From: Aplidium turbinatum
Taxonomy: Eukaryota > Chordata > Ascidiacea > Aplousobranchia > Polyclinidae
Assembly: GCA_918807975.1 (NCBI GenBank)
Contig: OU964934.1
Coordinates: 16,120,001 to 16,184,000, forward strand
Length of the DNA stretch: 64,000 bases
Reading direction: 5' to 3'
The translations under genes were made by a program, and so were the position numbers. The notes under the pieces were generated by a model. The model had not been told where the DNA came from, did not search any database, and saw only the letters and a program-made list of their open reading frames with translations. This document shows, piece by piece, positions 18,561 through 29,368 of this stretch; the first letter of the stretch is position 1; each line of letters opens with the position of its first letter.

Positions 18561-21227
18561 CACTGGTCAACAAGAAAATTTTACAAGCTAGACTAACAAC
18601 CTTTTCTAGGTAATTCAGGTGTGCTGAGCTCGAATCTGAAGTCAGAATTTTCCTATCACGTCAGGATTTCAAGATAATTACACTTTTGTTCGTTTTTTAG
18701 CAAAAAAAACAATTTTTCTACAGTTAATTGTCTCCAATAAAGGTACATTATGACGTAATAATAACCTTTGGTTTTCGCTTTTGTGACATCATAATCTGTC
18801 ATAATAAACAGCTGGTTACATTAAGTACTAGGCATTACTATCAAGTGACTGTATCATTGGTTTTGAGGAGGTTGTTGCAGCGTTTGTGCTGCAGTTATGC
18901 GCAGCTAATGTATTTCGTTAAGCTTAGTATTGTGTTTGGAGGCATAACTTTCACAATGTATCTTTTCAGGTTATTGTATACTTTTTACTAACGTAGTCAG
19001 TAATGGAGACTGCAAAAAGTATGAATTCTCGACCAAGCAGGTCAAGGCGAGCTTGCTTGAACCATCCAGACAAGTTTTGTTACATATGCGGAGAATACAC
19101 TCCACTTTCCCACACTATGAAGCTCTCCACCAGAGTCAAGTTTGCGTACAAGCACTACTTTGGATGTCAAGTCGGTGACCAAGACAAGAGCTGGGCCCCA
19201 CATATTTGCTGCAATCGGTGCAGAACAGGCCTTCTGTTATGGCTTGATGGTAAAAGGAAGGCTATGCCTTTTGCTGTGCCAATGATATGGTGGGAGCAAA
19301 GTAACCATCACTCAGACTGTTACTTTTTGCATGACCAACATCAAAGGATTTTCACGCAAAAACAAGTCTAAGATTGAATATCTAGTTTGCCCTTCAGCTC
19401 TTCTACCCGTTATCCATGGTACTGATATTGCTATTCCGCTTCCTCCAGCTAGAGATGAGGAGTTCTTATTGAGCGATGAACCGGTGAGTAGTGAGGAGAT
19501 TATAGATACGGAACTGGAGGCATCTTTGTTGGATGAAAGAAGACCACTCTTAATCAATCAGGATCGCTTGGACGACCTTGTGCGTGATCTGTCTTTGTCC
19601 AAAAAGAAAGCGGAACTTTTGGAGTCTAGATTACAACAGTGGAATTTGTTAGATTCAGGCACCACAATTTCTTTTTTTCGTGAACGCAGCAAGAAACTTT
19701 CGCGCTTTTTTGCAACTGAAGATGATATATGTTACTGTAAGAATGTAGATGGTTTGGTGCAAGAGCTAGGATGTGAACACGATCCTGTTGACTGGAGGCT
19801 ATTCATCGATTCCAGCAAAACAAGTTTGAAAGCTGTGTTGTTGCACAATGGTAACAACCAGTCGTCTCTTCCTTTAGCACACAGCATTAGCAAGAAAGAA
19901 ACATATGAAACAATGGAAGTACTTCTGAAACTGCTAAATTATTTTGTATACAAATGGAAAATCTGTGGAGATTTAAAAGTCATATCTCTTCTCTTAGGAT
20001 TGCAGTTGGGCTATACAAAGCACATGTGTTTTTTATGCCTGTGGGACAGTCGCCAGGACAGCAATCACTATCCTGTAAAAGTTTGGCCTCCACGGGATAA
20101 TCCAACAAACGGTAAATACAATGTGAAGCACAGATGTTTGATTGACCCTGAAATGATATACCTGCCTCCGCTTCATATCAAGCTTGGCTTGATGAAGAAT
20201 TTTGTGAAAGCGATGGATTCAGACGGAGATGGATTTGCATATTTGAAAGAAAAATTTGGGGCCAACAAAAGCGATGCCAAGCTGAAGGCTGGTATATTCA
20301 TTGGACCAGAAATCAGGTAGCTTTTGCTCGATGGTGGCTTCAAAGAACGGCTAAACCCTCTTGAGCTAGCAGCATGGGTAGGATTCCAGTCAGTAGTGAA
20401 CAACTTTTTGGGAAACTTTAGGCATGAGCAGTTTAGTGATATCATTGACAACATGTTGAAAGCGTACATAGAACTGGGAGCGCGCATGTCTTTGAAAATT
20501 CACTTTCTGCACTCTCATCTTGACTTTTTTCCATCTAATCTTGGAGACGTGAGTGATGAACACGGGGAGAGGTTCAACCAGGATATTGCAGTGATGGAAT
20601 CCCGGTACCAAGGCCGATTCAATGCCAATAAGGTTGGTGATTACTGCTGGTTTTTACAGTGCTCATGCAAAAACCCATCCTACAAGAGAAAATCTAAGAG
20701 TCTGAAGCATTTCTAAATCTGTCGTTTTTCATGTTGGATCATCTACAGGCGCGTAGCCAGAAAAATGTTTTGGGAGACGAGATTTGATCTATTGTTTGTC
20801 ACGATGACATAATCATCAATATTTAGAACGGATCCCAGAACATTAGACTTACAATTTAAAGCTTTTTACAATTCGGCGGGACAATGGTGCCTCTCTCCCT
20901 CTCCCTGGCTATGCTCCTGATCACCTACTGAAGTTTAGGCCTACATTGCTGTTTACATTACTGTTGACTGCTTTTGATTGTTTATTGTTCACGTTCTTGT
21001 TGAATGGTCGATAATTGTTTTATCCTTATTGACTTTTTATGATTGTTTTAGCGCTCGAATTTTGCTATATGCTGAAAATAGCAAAATTTGGTTCATGTTG
21101 GTATCTCAAAAACGTGACGTGATAGAGAAAATCTGACTTCATATTTGAAATCAGCGCCCCAAATTCAGCTAAGAACACCTGTTTTCATGTTCTGTATCAA
21201 AAAAAAATTTTTTTTTGTGGACCAGTG
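18561..21227 (+). mobile_element. TAA-flanked DNA transposon, unclassified family, copy 1
   Basis: The termini are CACTGGTC...GACCAGTG, flanked by TAA on both sides (18558-18560 and 21228-21230). The first and last 150 bp share inverted subterminal blocks, such as GTGACGTGATAGAGAAAATC at about 21110 and its complement-like counterpart at about 18640. The 2667-bp element carries one gene (19003-20716). A 3-bp TAA duplication is typical of PIF/Harbinger, but the encoded protein does not look like a Harbinger DDE transposase or its Myb partner. A sister copy is at 43080-45146. Confidence 0.8.
19003..20716 (+). pseudogene. Transposase-like protein: zinc finger plus acidic-triad domain, disrupted
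   Basis: The first frame (19003-19371) gives a Cys/His-rich N-terminal module: CYICG, then YFGC, W.PH.C..C, MPF..PM.W and DCYF. At about 19321-19330 one extra T shifts the frame; the second frame (19331-20320) resumes exactly at the expected continuation. A TAG at 20318 interrupts it and the same frame continues to 20716. The core has an acidic residue in FIDSSK, another in CGDLK, a CFLCLWDSR motif, PPLHIKLGLMK and a final EHGERFNQDI. This order suggests an RNase-H-like D-D-E catalytic core, which is inference. Proteins of this kind are common as uncharacterised predictions in invertebrate genomes. Two lesions mean the copy is inactive but not old. Confidence 0.75.
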
Positions 21228-21230
21228 TAA

Positions 21231-21829
21231 TTATTAGGAGCTAACATGATTTGAGAAACTTTGTTTAGCCATTTTAGCCGCTGTTTTCTTTTGTTTGGAA
21301 TTGCAGTATATGATCAGTTATTTGCCCTGAATATGGAACTTTGTGTGCAAGCTTGGTTGGCATTTGGCCATGTAATTTCTTTTATCTCTTGATAATGCAG
21401 AAGCGCTGAGATGGACAAAACAGCAACTTTCATCAAACGTCGTTCAAACGTTGATTAACCACTAAAAACATACTAGCCGCTTTAGGCCTAACAGTTTTAT
21501 CTCGGTATGTTCTATTGAACCATTGCTGTTTCCTGTTACATATACCCTAATTAGCCGTAAGCTAAGCCTACGCCATGACACTGTCATGTTACGTAGTATT
21601 CCCATTTATCCTATGTTATTATTTACCGCCTTTACATATCGTACTTCAAGCTACGCCATGTCTCACTGACATTGTTCATTCACTGATATCGCATCACCAC
21701 CTGTTTTTCATTATATTTTATTACAAGTTTGGTGCTCATCATTTCACCTAGCCTACGTTAACTAAGCTATTCGTTCTCAACGACTTCGCTCATTCACTGA
21801 CATTGCATCCCCTGTATTGTATCACATTG
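21231..21829. other. Unassigned, possibly retroelement-derived
   Basis: No gene. It contains repeats of CACTGACATTG/CACTGATATCG and ACGCCATG, also seen beyond the TA-flanked element after 23066. The two stretches were probably contiguous before that insertion. Confidence 0.3.
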
Positions 21830-22187
21830 TAGGGGAGATGTGGGACCAATGAACAGGTTAGGATCAATGAACAATAACGTTTTCTTTTTTGTGTGTGAGG
21901 GATACGCTTGGTTACTGTCACGTGGTTTTGCGGTCTGCTCTATGTGCAGATATGAGTTACTTTGCAAGTTGGTCGACAATTAGTAGGAGAAAAAAATCCA
22001 ATTATTCTAGTTTTGTGCTGCAAAAGTAAAATTTGGAGGTGCCAGGAAAAGTTTTCTTACTTTCTGACTGTAAGTTAAAAAGCCTTCTCAGTGTGTTGGG
22101 TGGATAACATTAGAATCATAGTTTCTTATAGAAATTGAAGAGGAATAAAGTTTATCAGGTACAGCTATAGACTTCATTTTATGTAAC

Positions 22188-22430
22188 ATGGCTGACAAGG
22201 GGACCAATGAACAGGCTTCGGGTGGGACCATTGACGATAACGATTTTGAAGTATCTTTCTACAAGAAAGTAAAAAATGGATTCATGTTGCCAGAAACAAA
22301 AGACCTGGCATCCGTTTCGAATGAAGACGTTCTTACTGTGTTGCCCAACCCCTCTTCGTGTTCCAACACCAAGAGACTGGCCAACGCTATGAGGTTCCCC
22401 GTGGACCTGTTAAAATTCAACATGAAATGA
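22188..22430 (+). pseudogene. C-terminal tail of a pogo/jerky-like transposase
   Basis: An 80-codon ORF with DDNDFEVSFYKK, then FMLPETKDLASVSNEDVLTV and LPNPSSCSN, resembles the tail found on many pogo/Tigger-type (DDE_1) proteins in invertebrates (pattern FEVxFLRR...FxFPDxEDxSxVxxxDIxxVLPxP). The catalytic domain is missing, so the surrounding element is an internal-deletion derivative. Confidence 0.55.
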
Positions 22431-22621
22431 ACAGTTTGTTTGTCCAAATAAGAACAGTTGCTTGTACCTTATTATGTTTTAATTTGTTAATTGTAAAATC
22501 CCAATGTTTGGTGTTAACTTGCGTAAGTTTGACGTTGGCTTGTATTTGTTCATAGGTCCCCCACCTCCTTGTTCATTGATCCCACCAGGGTGGGGACCAA
22601 TGAACATTTGTTTGTTTTTTC

Positions 22622-22887
22622 TAGGGATTGTAGATCATAGGGATGCGAAACTTCATCCGCTTTTGGCTTATCCGCAACACTAGAAGGGTTACGTTTTTTT
22701 TCTAATTTACAAAATATTTTACTTTTTATGGGTTATATAAGAAGAGTTAAGTTGGTTTTAAAGTAATTTAAGGTTTTTAGTTGAAAGCAAGCCTGCAGTA
22801 AAGCGTAAAAAAATGTCAAATTGGCAATTGACCCTTCTAATGTTGAAGGAACAACGGAGTTGCACGTCCCGTAATGTACCGTCCCTA
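22622..22887. mobile_element. 266-bp hAT MITE (TAGGGA family), copy 1
   Basis: Ends TAGGGATTG and CCGTCCCTA with a perfect 8-bp duplication GTTTTTTC (22614-22621 and 22888-22895). Copy 2, in inverted orientation, is at 25186-25451 and has the same length. Confidence 0.93.
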
Positions 22888-23065
22888 GTTTTTTCAAATA
22901 TATTATTTTAAGGACTAAAATGGAAAATAAAGATTTCTTTCTTGATTAAAAATAAATTCATCATATAACGCTTCGTTTGTGAAATAAGTAAAGTGCTCTT
23001 GGATTTTTTTCAGTGTTTAACAAGGATCAGAAAAATGGGTGTTCATTGGTCCCACACCTCCCCTA

Positions 23066-24564
23066 CATACTTACAGTCTACCGATTTTTCCTGCCTGTTC
23101 TCACACTTGAACAGCTTCTAGAATCTCATAAGCTGTCATCTGCCGCCATGATTAAATCATGTCGCCTAGTGGTTTCAACAATTTTATGCTGTATTTTTTG
23201 TTATTGTGCATACTATCGTGTACGTACTTTACTTATTATACCGTAATTATGTAGGCTATCTTGCGGATGCTACTCTGTATCGAATTTTGCAGATGCGCCA
23301 TCTCACTACATTGTTGCTGCTAAGACGAGATGCGAGAGACCTCGAGAGACATTGAGAAACTGACAGCACTACGACGGATGACACGACAGAGTTCTTTATC
23401 GCCACCACACGGTGACTCTCATCAACTTACCTCCACGTGAGATGCCTCTATTCAGAGATGCCTTTACTTAATGACGTCAACTCGGCTTACCTCATTGCCA
23501 CCTACATGCACCGAAGCTGCATTGTTATCTTTCAACACGGTCAAACCCATGTCCTCCGCAAAACTGAGATACCGTGTACAGTAGTTGCATTGTTACGCAC
23601 TCAAGCCTTCTTCACACAAGAAGCACTGCTGCTTGCGACACACCGACGTGCACCACAGTTGCACTGTCTATCCAGCATTCAGCTGCTCAAGACGTCTGCT
23701 TTACAGCTTGCGAATTTACAAGCTGGCCTCATGTCGTGCCCATCATCCGTTAACAGACATAAACTGAACTGCTCATCAGCACTGCTGTCAAAGTCTCGAA
23801 CTCAACACTGCTTGAACTCAATAGCATATCTTGTCCTCAAAAACATTACTCTCACGAACGCTACGTCTAGCACAACCTTTATTATGGTTGCTTCTATGAG
23901 TGTCAAGCCTATCTCCCGGGACGCGGGGGATGAACAATCAAGGACACTCACCTGCCTATATAACCTACGACATTTGTGTATTTTATTTTTAAAACTATTC
24001 GTAATGCTTACTAAGAATGACGCAGCAACATAGCAGCTGCCCAACCCATAGTTCCTCCTGAGCATGAGGTGAAACTGCATCCCTCCTGGACAAGAGGTAA
24101 AACTGTACCCATCCCATTATTCCAGCCACTGCTGTCTTGCCTAAATGGCCTAAGACAAAAGGCTCCCAGGGAATTACGACATCGCCTTATCTCTTATGAT
24201 AAACGAGTGTTACCCCTGCAACCGCAATTACTGTAGCCTATTACAGTCCTGCAATTATTGTATATCGTAGCCACTAAGCCAAAATGACTCCCAAGGAACT
24301 TAAGACATCGCCTTATCTCTTATGATAAACGACTGTTACCCCTGCAATCCCGTTATCGACTACTTGTTAACTTATATGTGCGTCCAATCTCCTCATTCCA
24401 CGAAAGGAGGGGGTGATGTGTCTTCCCCTAGCAATTGTTAGCCTACAATTGTCAATTTTCTATGTAAAATATCTTATAACCACACACCTGTATATTATTG
24501 CATCTTGTATAACCGAGTTATTGTAATATGATTTATCCGCTATTTTGCCGTAAGGAGAGAATTG
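23066..24564 (+). other. Probable retroelement internal 3' region, unassigned
   Basis: A 198-codon ORF at 23437-24033 is Ser/Thr/Leu-rich, has no domain I know and is probably chance. The phrase ACATCGCCTTATCTCTTATG and its surroundings are duplicated about 128 bp apart (about 24160-24222 and 24288-24350). A purine run AAAGGAGGGGG at 24402-24412 and AAGGAGAGAA just before the LTR at 24565 look like polypurine tracts. This suggests the far end of an LTR element. Confidence 0.35.
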
Positions 24565-25165
24565 TGTAACATGTACCATGTTTTTAACTAACAAGTTTAT
24601 ATTTTAACATTTAACTGAAATTTATCAGAATTGCAAAATGCATTTCAACGCTGCAAATTCAAAACCTAAGCTCAGTTCACACGAAACTTAGGTCACGCTT
24701 CCTGTTAACAAACGCCACTCACACAGAATCTAGCTCAACACATCTGTATTTCTAATGCGACTATTGCTTTTCCCTTGATTCTTTCGATAGCTATTATTGA
24801 TGAAAAGGCTCTACCGGTATATTATGAAGCGGGGAATTGAAAAATGCTCACACTCAGAAACAGACTTGCAAAGCGAACAGACCGCACAATTTTAGAAGAG
24901 AAGGTAAATTTCACGACGGGAGAATGTCGCTTTTCAGACACCCGTTGCAATAAATTAAATTTGTTAGATATTTGTCAATTCCCCGAATAGCAAAATTGTA
25001 ACTTTGATTAATAAGTTAATAAAATATGTTTAATATTCCATTTTACTTGTGTTAATTTTTGTAGGAAATTAGGCTATACCCCTAGACTAGACAGAAGCCT
25101 AAATTATCTCTTTTAATTATCCTTTTTTAATTAAAGACTTAGAGAGTCAATAGCCAAACCCTACA
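24565..25165 (+). mobile_element. Gypsy-type LTR (fossil)
   Basis: About 600 bp running TGTAACATGTACC...CCCTACA, homologous along its whole length to the LTR at 61508 and, over its first 200 bp, to 14892-15092. A polypurine-like run just upstream suggests a 3' LTR. No short target duplication is visible next to it. The element body is not recognisable. A MITE lies 20 bp beyond the end. Confidence 0.8.
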
Positions 25166-25185
25166 ATGAAATCGTGTGTTTTCAG

Positions 25186-25451
25186 TAGGGACGGTACATT
25201 ACGGGACGCGCAACTCCGTTGTTCATTCAACATTAGAAGGGTCAATTGCCAATTTGACATTTTTTTTACGCTTTACTGCTGGCTTGCTTTCAACTAAAAA
25301 CCTTAAGTTACTTTAAAACCAACTTCACTCTTCTTATATAACCCATAAAAAGTAAAATATTTTGTAAATTACAAAAAAACGTAACCCTTCTAGTGTTGCG
25401 GATAAGCCAAAAGCGGATGAAGTTTCGCATCGCTATGATCTGCAATCCCTA
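25186..25451. mobile_element. 266-bp hAT MITE (TAGGGA family), copy 2
   Basis: The inverted twin of 22622-22887, about 95% alike by eye, with a perfect 8-bp duplication GTTTTCAG (25178-25185 and 25452-25459). The two copies have unrelated target sites, so they arose by independent insertion, not by local duplication. Confidence 0.93.
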
Positions 25452-25459
25452 GTTTTCAG

Positions 25460-28400
25460 CAACAGATACAAGGGGTGTGAATTTTTGTGCCCTTCAAAAA
25501 CTAAGAAAATTTTGCAGCATTCCGAATTAAAACACACTGCTCACTTTAGTAAACCTATTCCACAGTAAATAGAAGTAGCCTATTGTTCCCGACAATTTTC
25601 ACCAAATCAAACGTCATATAAAAACCGTTCAAGTCTACTGAATATTACGTCATGGAAATTCCTAAAGCATGTGCCAAAATTGCACCAGCGTTCATAAGAA
25701 TTGTGTCAAACCTGTTTGGGCCTGTTTAAACAGGAAATATTACATCAGCTTTAAACACCTGTTGGAATGACTTCATAATTGTCTTTCATTATTGCGTCAC
25801 AGTACTGCATACGTGAATTTGAGATATTGCTATCTATTCTGGTCATTCGTAAAATGATTGTTTGAAAGTTGGCCGCACTTTTAACTGTTGGCTTAGTGCT
25901 TGCTAGCTGGACAAAGGTTCCGTCTTTTATCCAAGTAATCTGTTGTGTAGTGACAGTTTAAGTGGTGTAGGCGTTGCACCCCCTCGTTTTCGGTAGCCTC
26001 GGGCTAATTTTACAGGAATACACTGTTTGAAAAGAAGTTCAAGTGTGTGTTTCTTCGGTCATTATATACAGACGAACGGATTAGGGAACTTTATGTTAAA
26101 ATTTTCCCAAGAAGAGATTATGGTTTACCGCTGTGACCACCTATGACTCCAAGAAATCTTCCTAAGGGTTGTGAAAAGCGCAGAAATGAACAATAAGCCA
26201 AGGATTACACAGATTCCAAAATCAATTGAGAGTGGCGTTAAAGAACATAGAAATGACGTATAGGCTACAGAGCTCGCAGGAGCAGCACACCAACATTTTC
26301 TTGGGGTGCAAGCTCTTCGCACTCCCTGCCAACTATTTTTGAATCTAAATATTTGTCATGTTTAGTTTGTTAGGAAGTTTTGCAGCTTCAGTTTTATTTC
26401 ATCCATCACAACCAAAAACTACTAGGCTACAGTATCATAGCCGATGCGGCCTTTGATGAACGATGAACTACAGGGATGAACTAGAATGCTCAGTTCGTAA
26501 ATTTTTCCAATGTTTCCTTTGTCGTGTGTAGCGGACGTTACTGAAACGAAGCGCGTGACGTCAGAGAGAAAGCTCTCGGGCGCTACATCGTGCATTCTCC
26601 CAAAGTGTTCTTGGTTGGCTGATTGATGTATTTCGTTGGAAATTAGATGCAAATGTTGTCTGTCGCGAGCACGTTTCCCGAAAAGGCAACGGCTTTGACA
26701 TAGATTTTCGAATTCTTCTTTTCTGATGACGTGGCCAAGAAATTTGAGTTACGTTGTTCAATAGTTCCTTATCTTAATGTACTTGGTTTATAACGTCTGC
26801 ATTTGTAATGTGAGCAGTATATGAAATCCGGAGCATTCTTCCGTAAAACTACATTTCAGCTGCTTCTATGTTACGCCTAGTTTCCGTGTTGAAGAACGAA
26901 AAACAGTAGGCCTATATCAAACATAGCAGAGGTCTACAAAAAGGTAATGTTGCTTCGTTCAAATTCGTCTGTGTACCCACATCAATTTTAAAAGTAAAAC
27001 GACAAAATGCCAACGTAAAAACAGGGTTAAAACGTGCTCGAGACCGAAACGATTGGAAAAGTAAAATTAATTCAAGTTGTGGAATTTAATAAGGCATCTG
27101 GCAATATTGCTTGGAAATACCCTACATCAAAAGCACCTCGACTCCAAGCCATGACCAGGTATTTTTTTGTTAATTAGCCCCAAGTTCCTCATTGCTAGAC
27201 GACGCTATTTTCTGCTGAACTATGCTTACAAAGGTATCATTTTTCAGTTCCTTCTGTTGAATATTGTAGAGAATACTTTGTGTTTAACCTACTTGTTTTT
27301 TTGTAATTTGACCCAAGTTCCTCTTTTTTGGAAAGCAACATTTGTACGGTATATAACAAAATAGACTTAGAAGGAGGAGAAGCTCATATTTGAGTTTTTC
27401 TAGAAGCAAAAACATTGTCAAATTATCCGATTTAAGTTGAACATTTTTTCCTTGGTTGATCACTTTTTAATTTATTGAACAGGCTCAGAGACTCGGACTG
27501 CAATATTGATTCTGGGATTCATGACTACACACGTACACAGGGAGGAAAGATTTCCTGCATCATATTCTTGGCAGTCGCAAATATTACAAATAGAATTATT
27601 AAAAAATATTTTAGTTGACAGATTGCAAGTTTATATTGACATTATCGTAGTCATAACTAATGTGTCATTGACTGCAACCCATTATTCTGTAGATTTTACT
27701 GAGGCAAAACTATCTGCACAGTGGCCTATGCTGCTTGGAAATATTTTAACAATATCAAGCAAATTGCCGGAATAAAAAGTATGACAGAAGTACCAGCAAA
27801 AACATACCAAAATGGAGGGAGTTCATATGGGAAGCCACAGCTGATCAAACATGCCTGTGATTAATTTGTTAAAGAAAAAAATGCTGCTTGACTGTGCATA
27901 TGAAGAATTATATGATAGCTTAAGTTTGCTAGTCTATAATAGTAAAATTTTATGTATTTTTTTAACCCATTGTGATAACATACAACATACTGCAATTACA
28001 AATACGATACAACAGAAAGCAGCAAAGGGACAATAGTGTTCGAGTCAGGTGCTTTTCTTATTTTGGGAAGCTATCTATCTCTAACTCTATGTTTACAGAT
28101 GAAAATTTATTGATTTAAGGTATTGTAATAAACATATTTGGCTTTAAAAAAAGCAAAGAGTACGGTACTACACAAATTGGCAAACTCAAGTTTATTACAG
28201 AGCTTTTGCCATGTAAGTGTGGCTTTATCAGCATGTAATCTTATTCAAATAGAATCATATTATCAAAATACAATCATACCATATTTGCCTTTATTTGAAA
28301 AAGTCATTAGTCCAAACAACTGTAATAATGTTATGTTTAACAGGGTAGGCTACTTCCCAGCTTGCAAATCGGGACAAAGTTTTTTGTTTTTGTGAAGTCT

Positions 28401-28619
28401 TATGTTTTCCTCATTTAACAATAATTTTTATATTGTATCAGAATAATATTTTTTAAAGTTTTTTAGCATTTTTTCCTCAGAGAAAACCTGATGTAATTTT
28501 AAACATGGAAAGATTTGCTGAAGGTACTGACTCGATAATTATTTTCAAATTTTATCCAGTAAAATTCAGATGTTTTAACAATTAACCATCACTATATTTT
28601 TGCCCATTATGTGACCACA
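25460..28619. other. Unassigned intergenic DNA
   Basis: 3.2 kb between the MITE and the LINE fragment, with many short ORFs. None has a recognisable domain or sustained coding character. No TIR pair or tandem repeat was seen. Confidence 0.35.
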
Positions 28620-28882
28620 CATCATCATCATCAACCAATTTTGATTATACAGGCCATGAATTAATCCTCATGTCGAGGGTGTGACCTGTCTGTCAAGAAT
28701 GAAGTCTTCCCCTCCACACCTCGCGATTTATTGGGTTAGCAGAGTCCATGTTCAGGGCTACAAGGTCATGTTTTACAAGTTCTTCATAAGAAAGTTTTGG
28801 TCTACCTTGACCCCGCTGTGCTGCGATGTTGACACATCTGACCTGTGAGATCCAGCTTGAGCTGCGCTCAACATGACCAAGT
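28620..28882 (-). mobile_element. LINE 3' end, 5'-truncated
   Basis: The minus strand encodes GHVERSSSWISQVRCVN, then GRPKLSYEELVKHDL and REVWRGRL, the C-terminal tail pattern of animal non-LTR retrotransposons. A short non-coding tail ends in a GAT repeat (seen as ATCATCATCATC at 28621-28632). It is a truncated dead copy about 490 bp upstream of the STAND gene's first coding exon. Confidence 0.75.
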
Positions 28883-29368
28883 TACACAGTATTCCATGTT
28901 ACCCAATAACGTGATACACAATATTCCAGAACAAATTACAGATCCACTCCAGCAGACAATTGGAATTAATGATAGAATATGCATTATGCAATCGTTGAGT
29001 CAGCTGCTTCCATTTTTGTTTATGCTATTTCCATTAGCATTATGTATTGATTGAAGGCTTATATGTATGCTTGTGAAAGTGCAACTTGATTTCTTCAACA
29101 AGCAAAAAACTTTGTTCAGCTGGTGACTATATATAACATAATATAAATCAATAGCATAATTAACTATAAGAATTTTGGTTTCAAGAATGTCAATTGTTAT
29201 ACAGTATCTTTAAAATTAGTTATCTATTAAAATAACACTTTTGATTTGGTTTTGTATGAGGTATTAACTTTGTAGTAATGGCATTGGTACATAAATATAC
29301 GTTCCAATTTTAGATTTTTCCCAAGTGTTTGTGCTGAAGTTATTAGTGTAAACTAGGTTAAATAAATC

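Larger units (their letters stand above)
21832..23063 (+). mobile_element. TA-flanked DNA element (Tc1/mariner-pogo type)
   Basis: The TIRs begin GGGGAG(A/G)TGTGGGACCA and are flanked by TA (21830-21831 and 23064-23065). The phrase GGGACCAATGAACA recurs inverted and directly through the element. It retains a fragment of coding sequence at 22188-22430 and is interrupted by a 266-bp MITE. Confidence 0.75.

Noticed and set aside
23437-24033. 198-codon ORF on the + strand
   Set aside because: No domain, skewed composition, overlaps duplicated retroelement-like DNA; probably chance.
27040-27620. Two in-phase stretches (about 27050-27159 and 27485-27617) with possible GT-AG splicing
   Set aside because: An in-frame stop lies just upstream, there is no good start, and the joined peptide has no recognisable feature.
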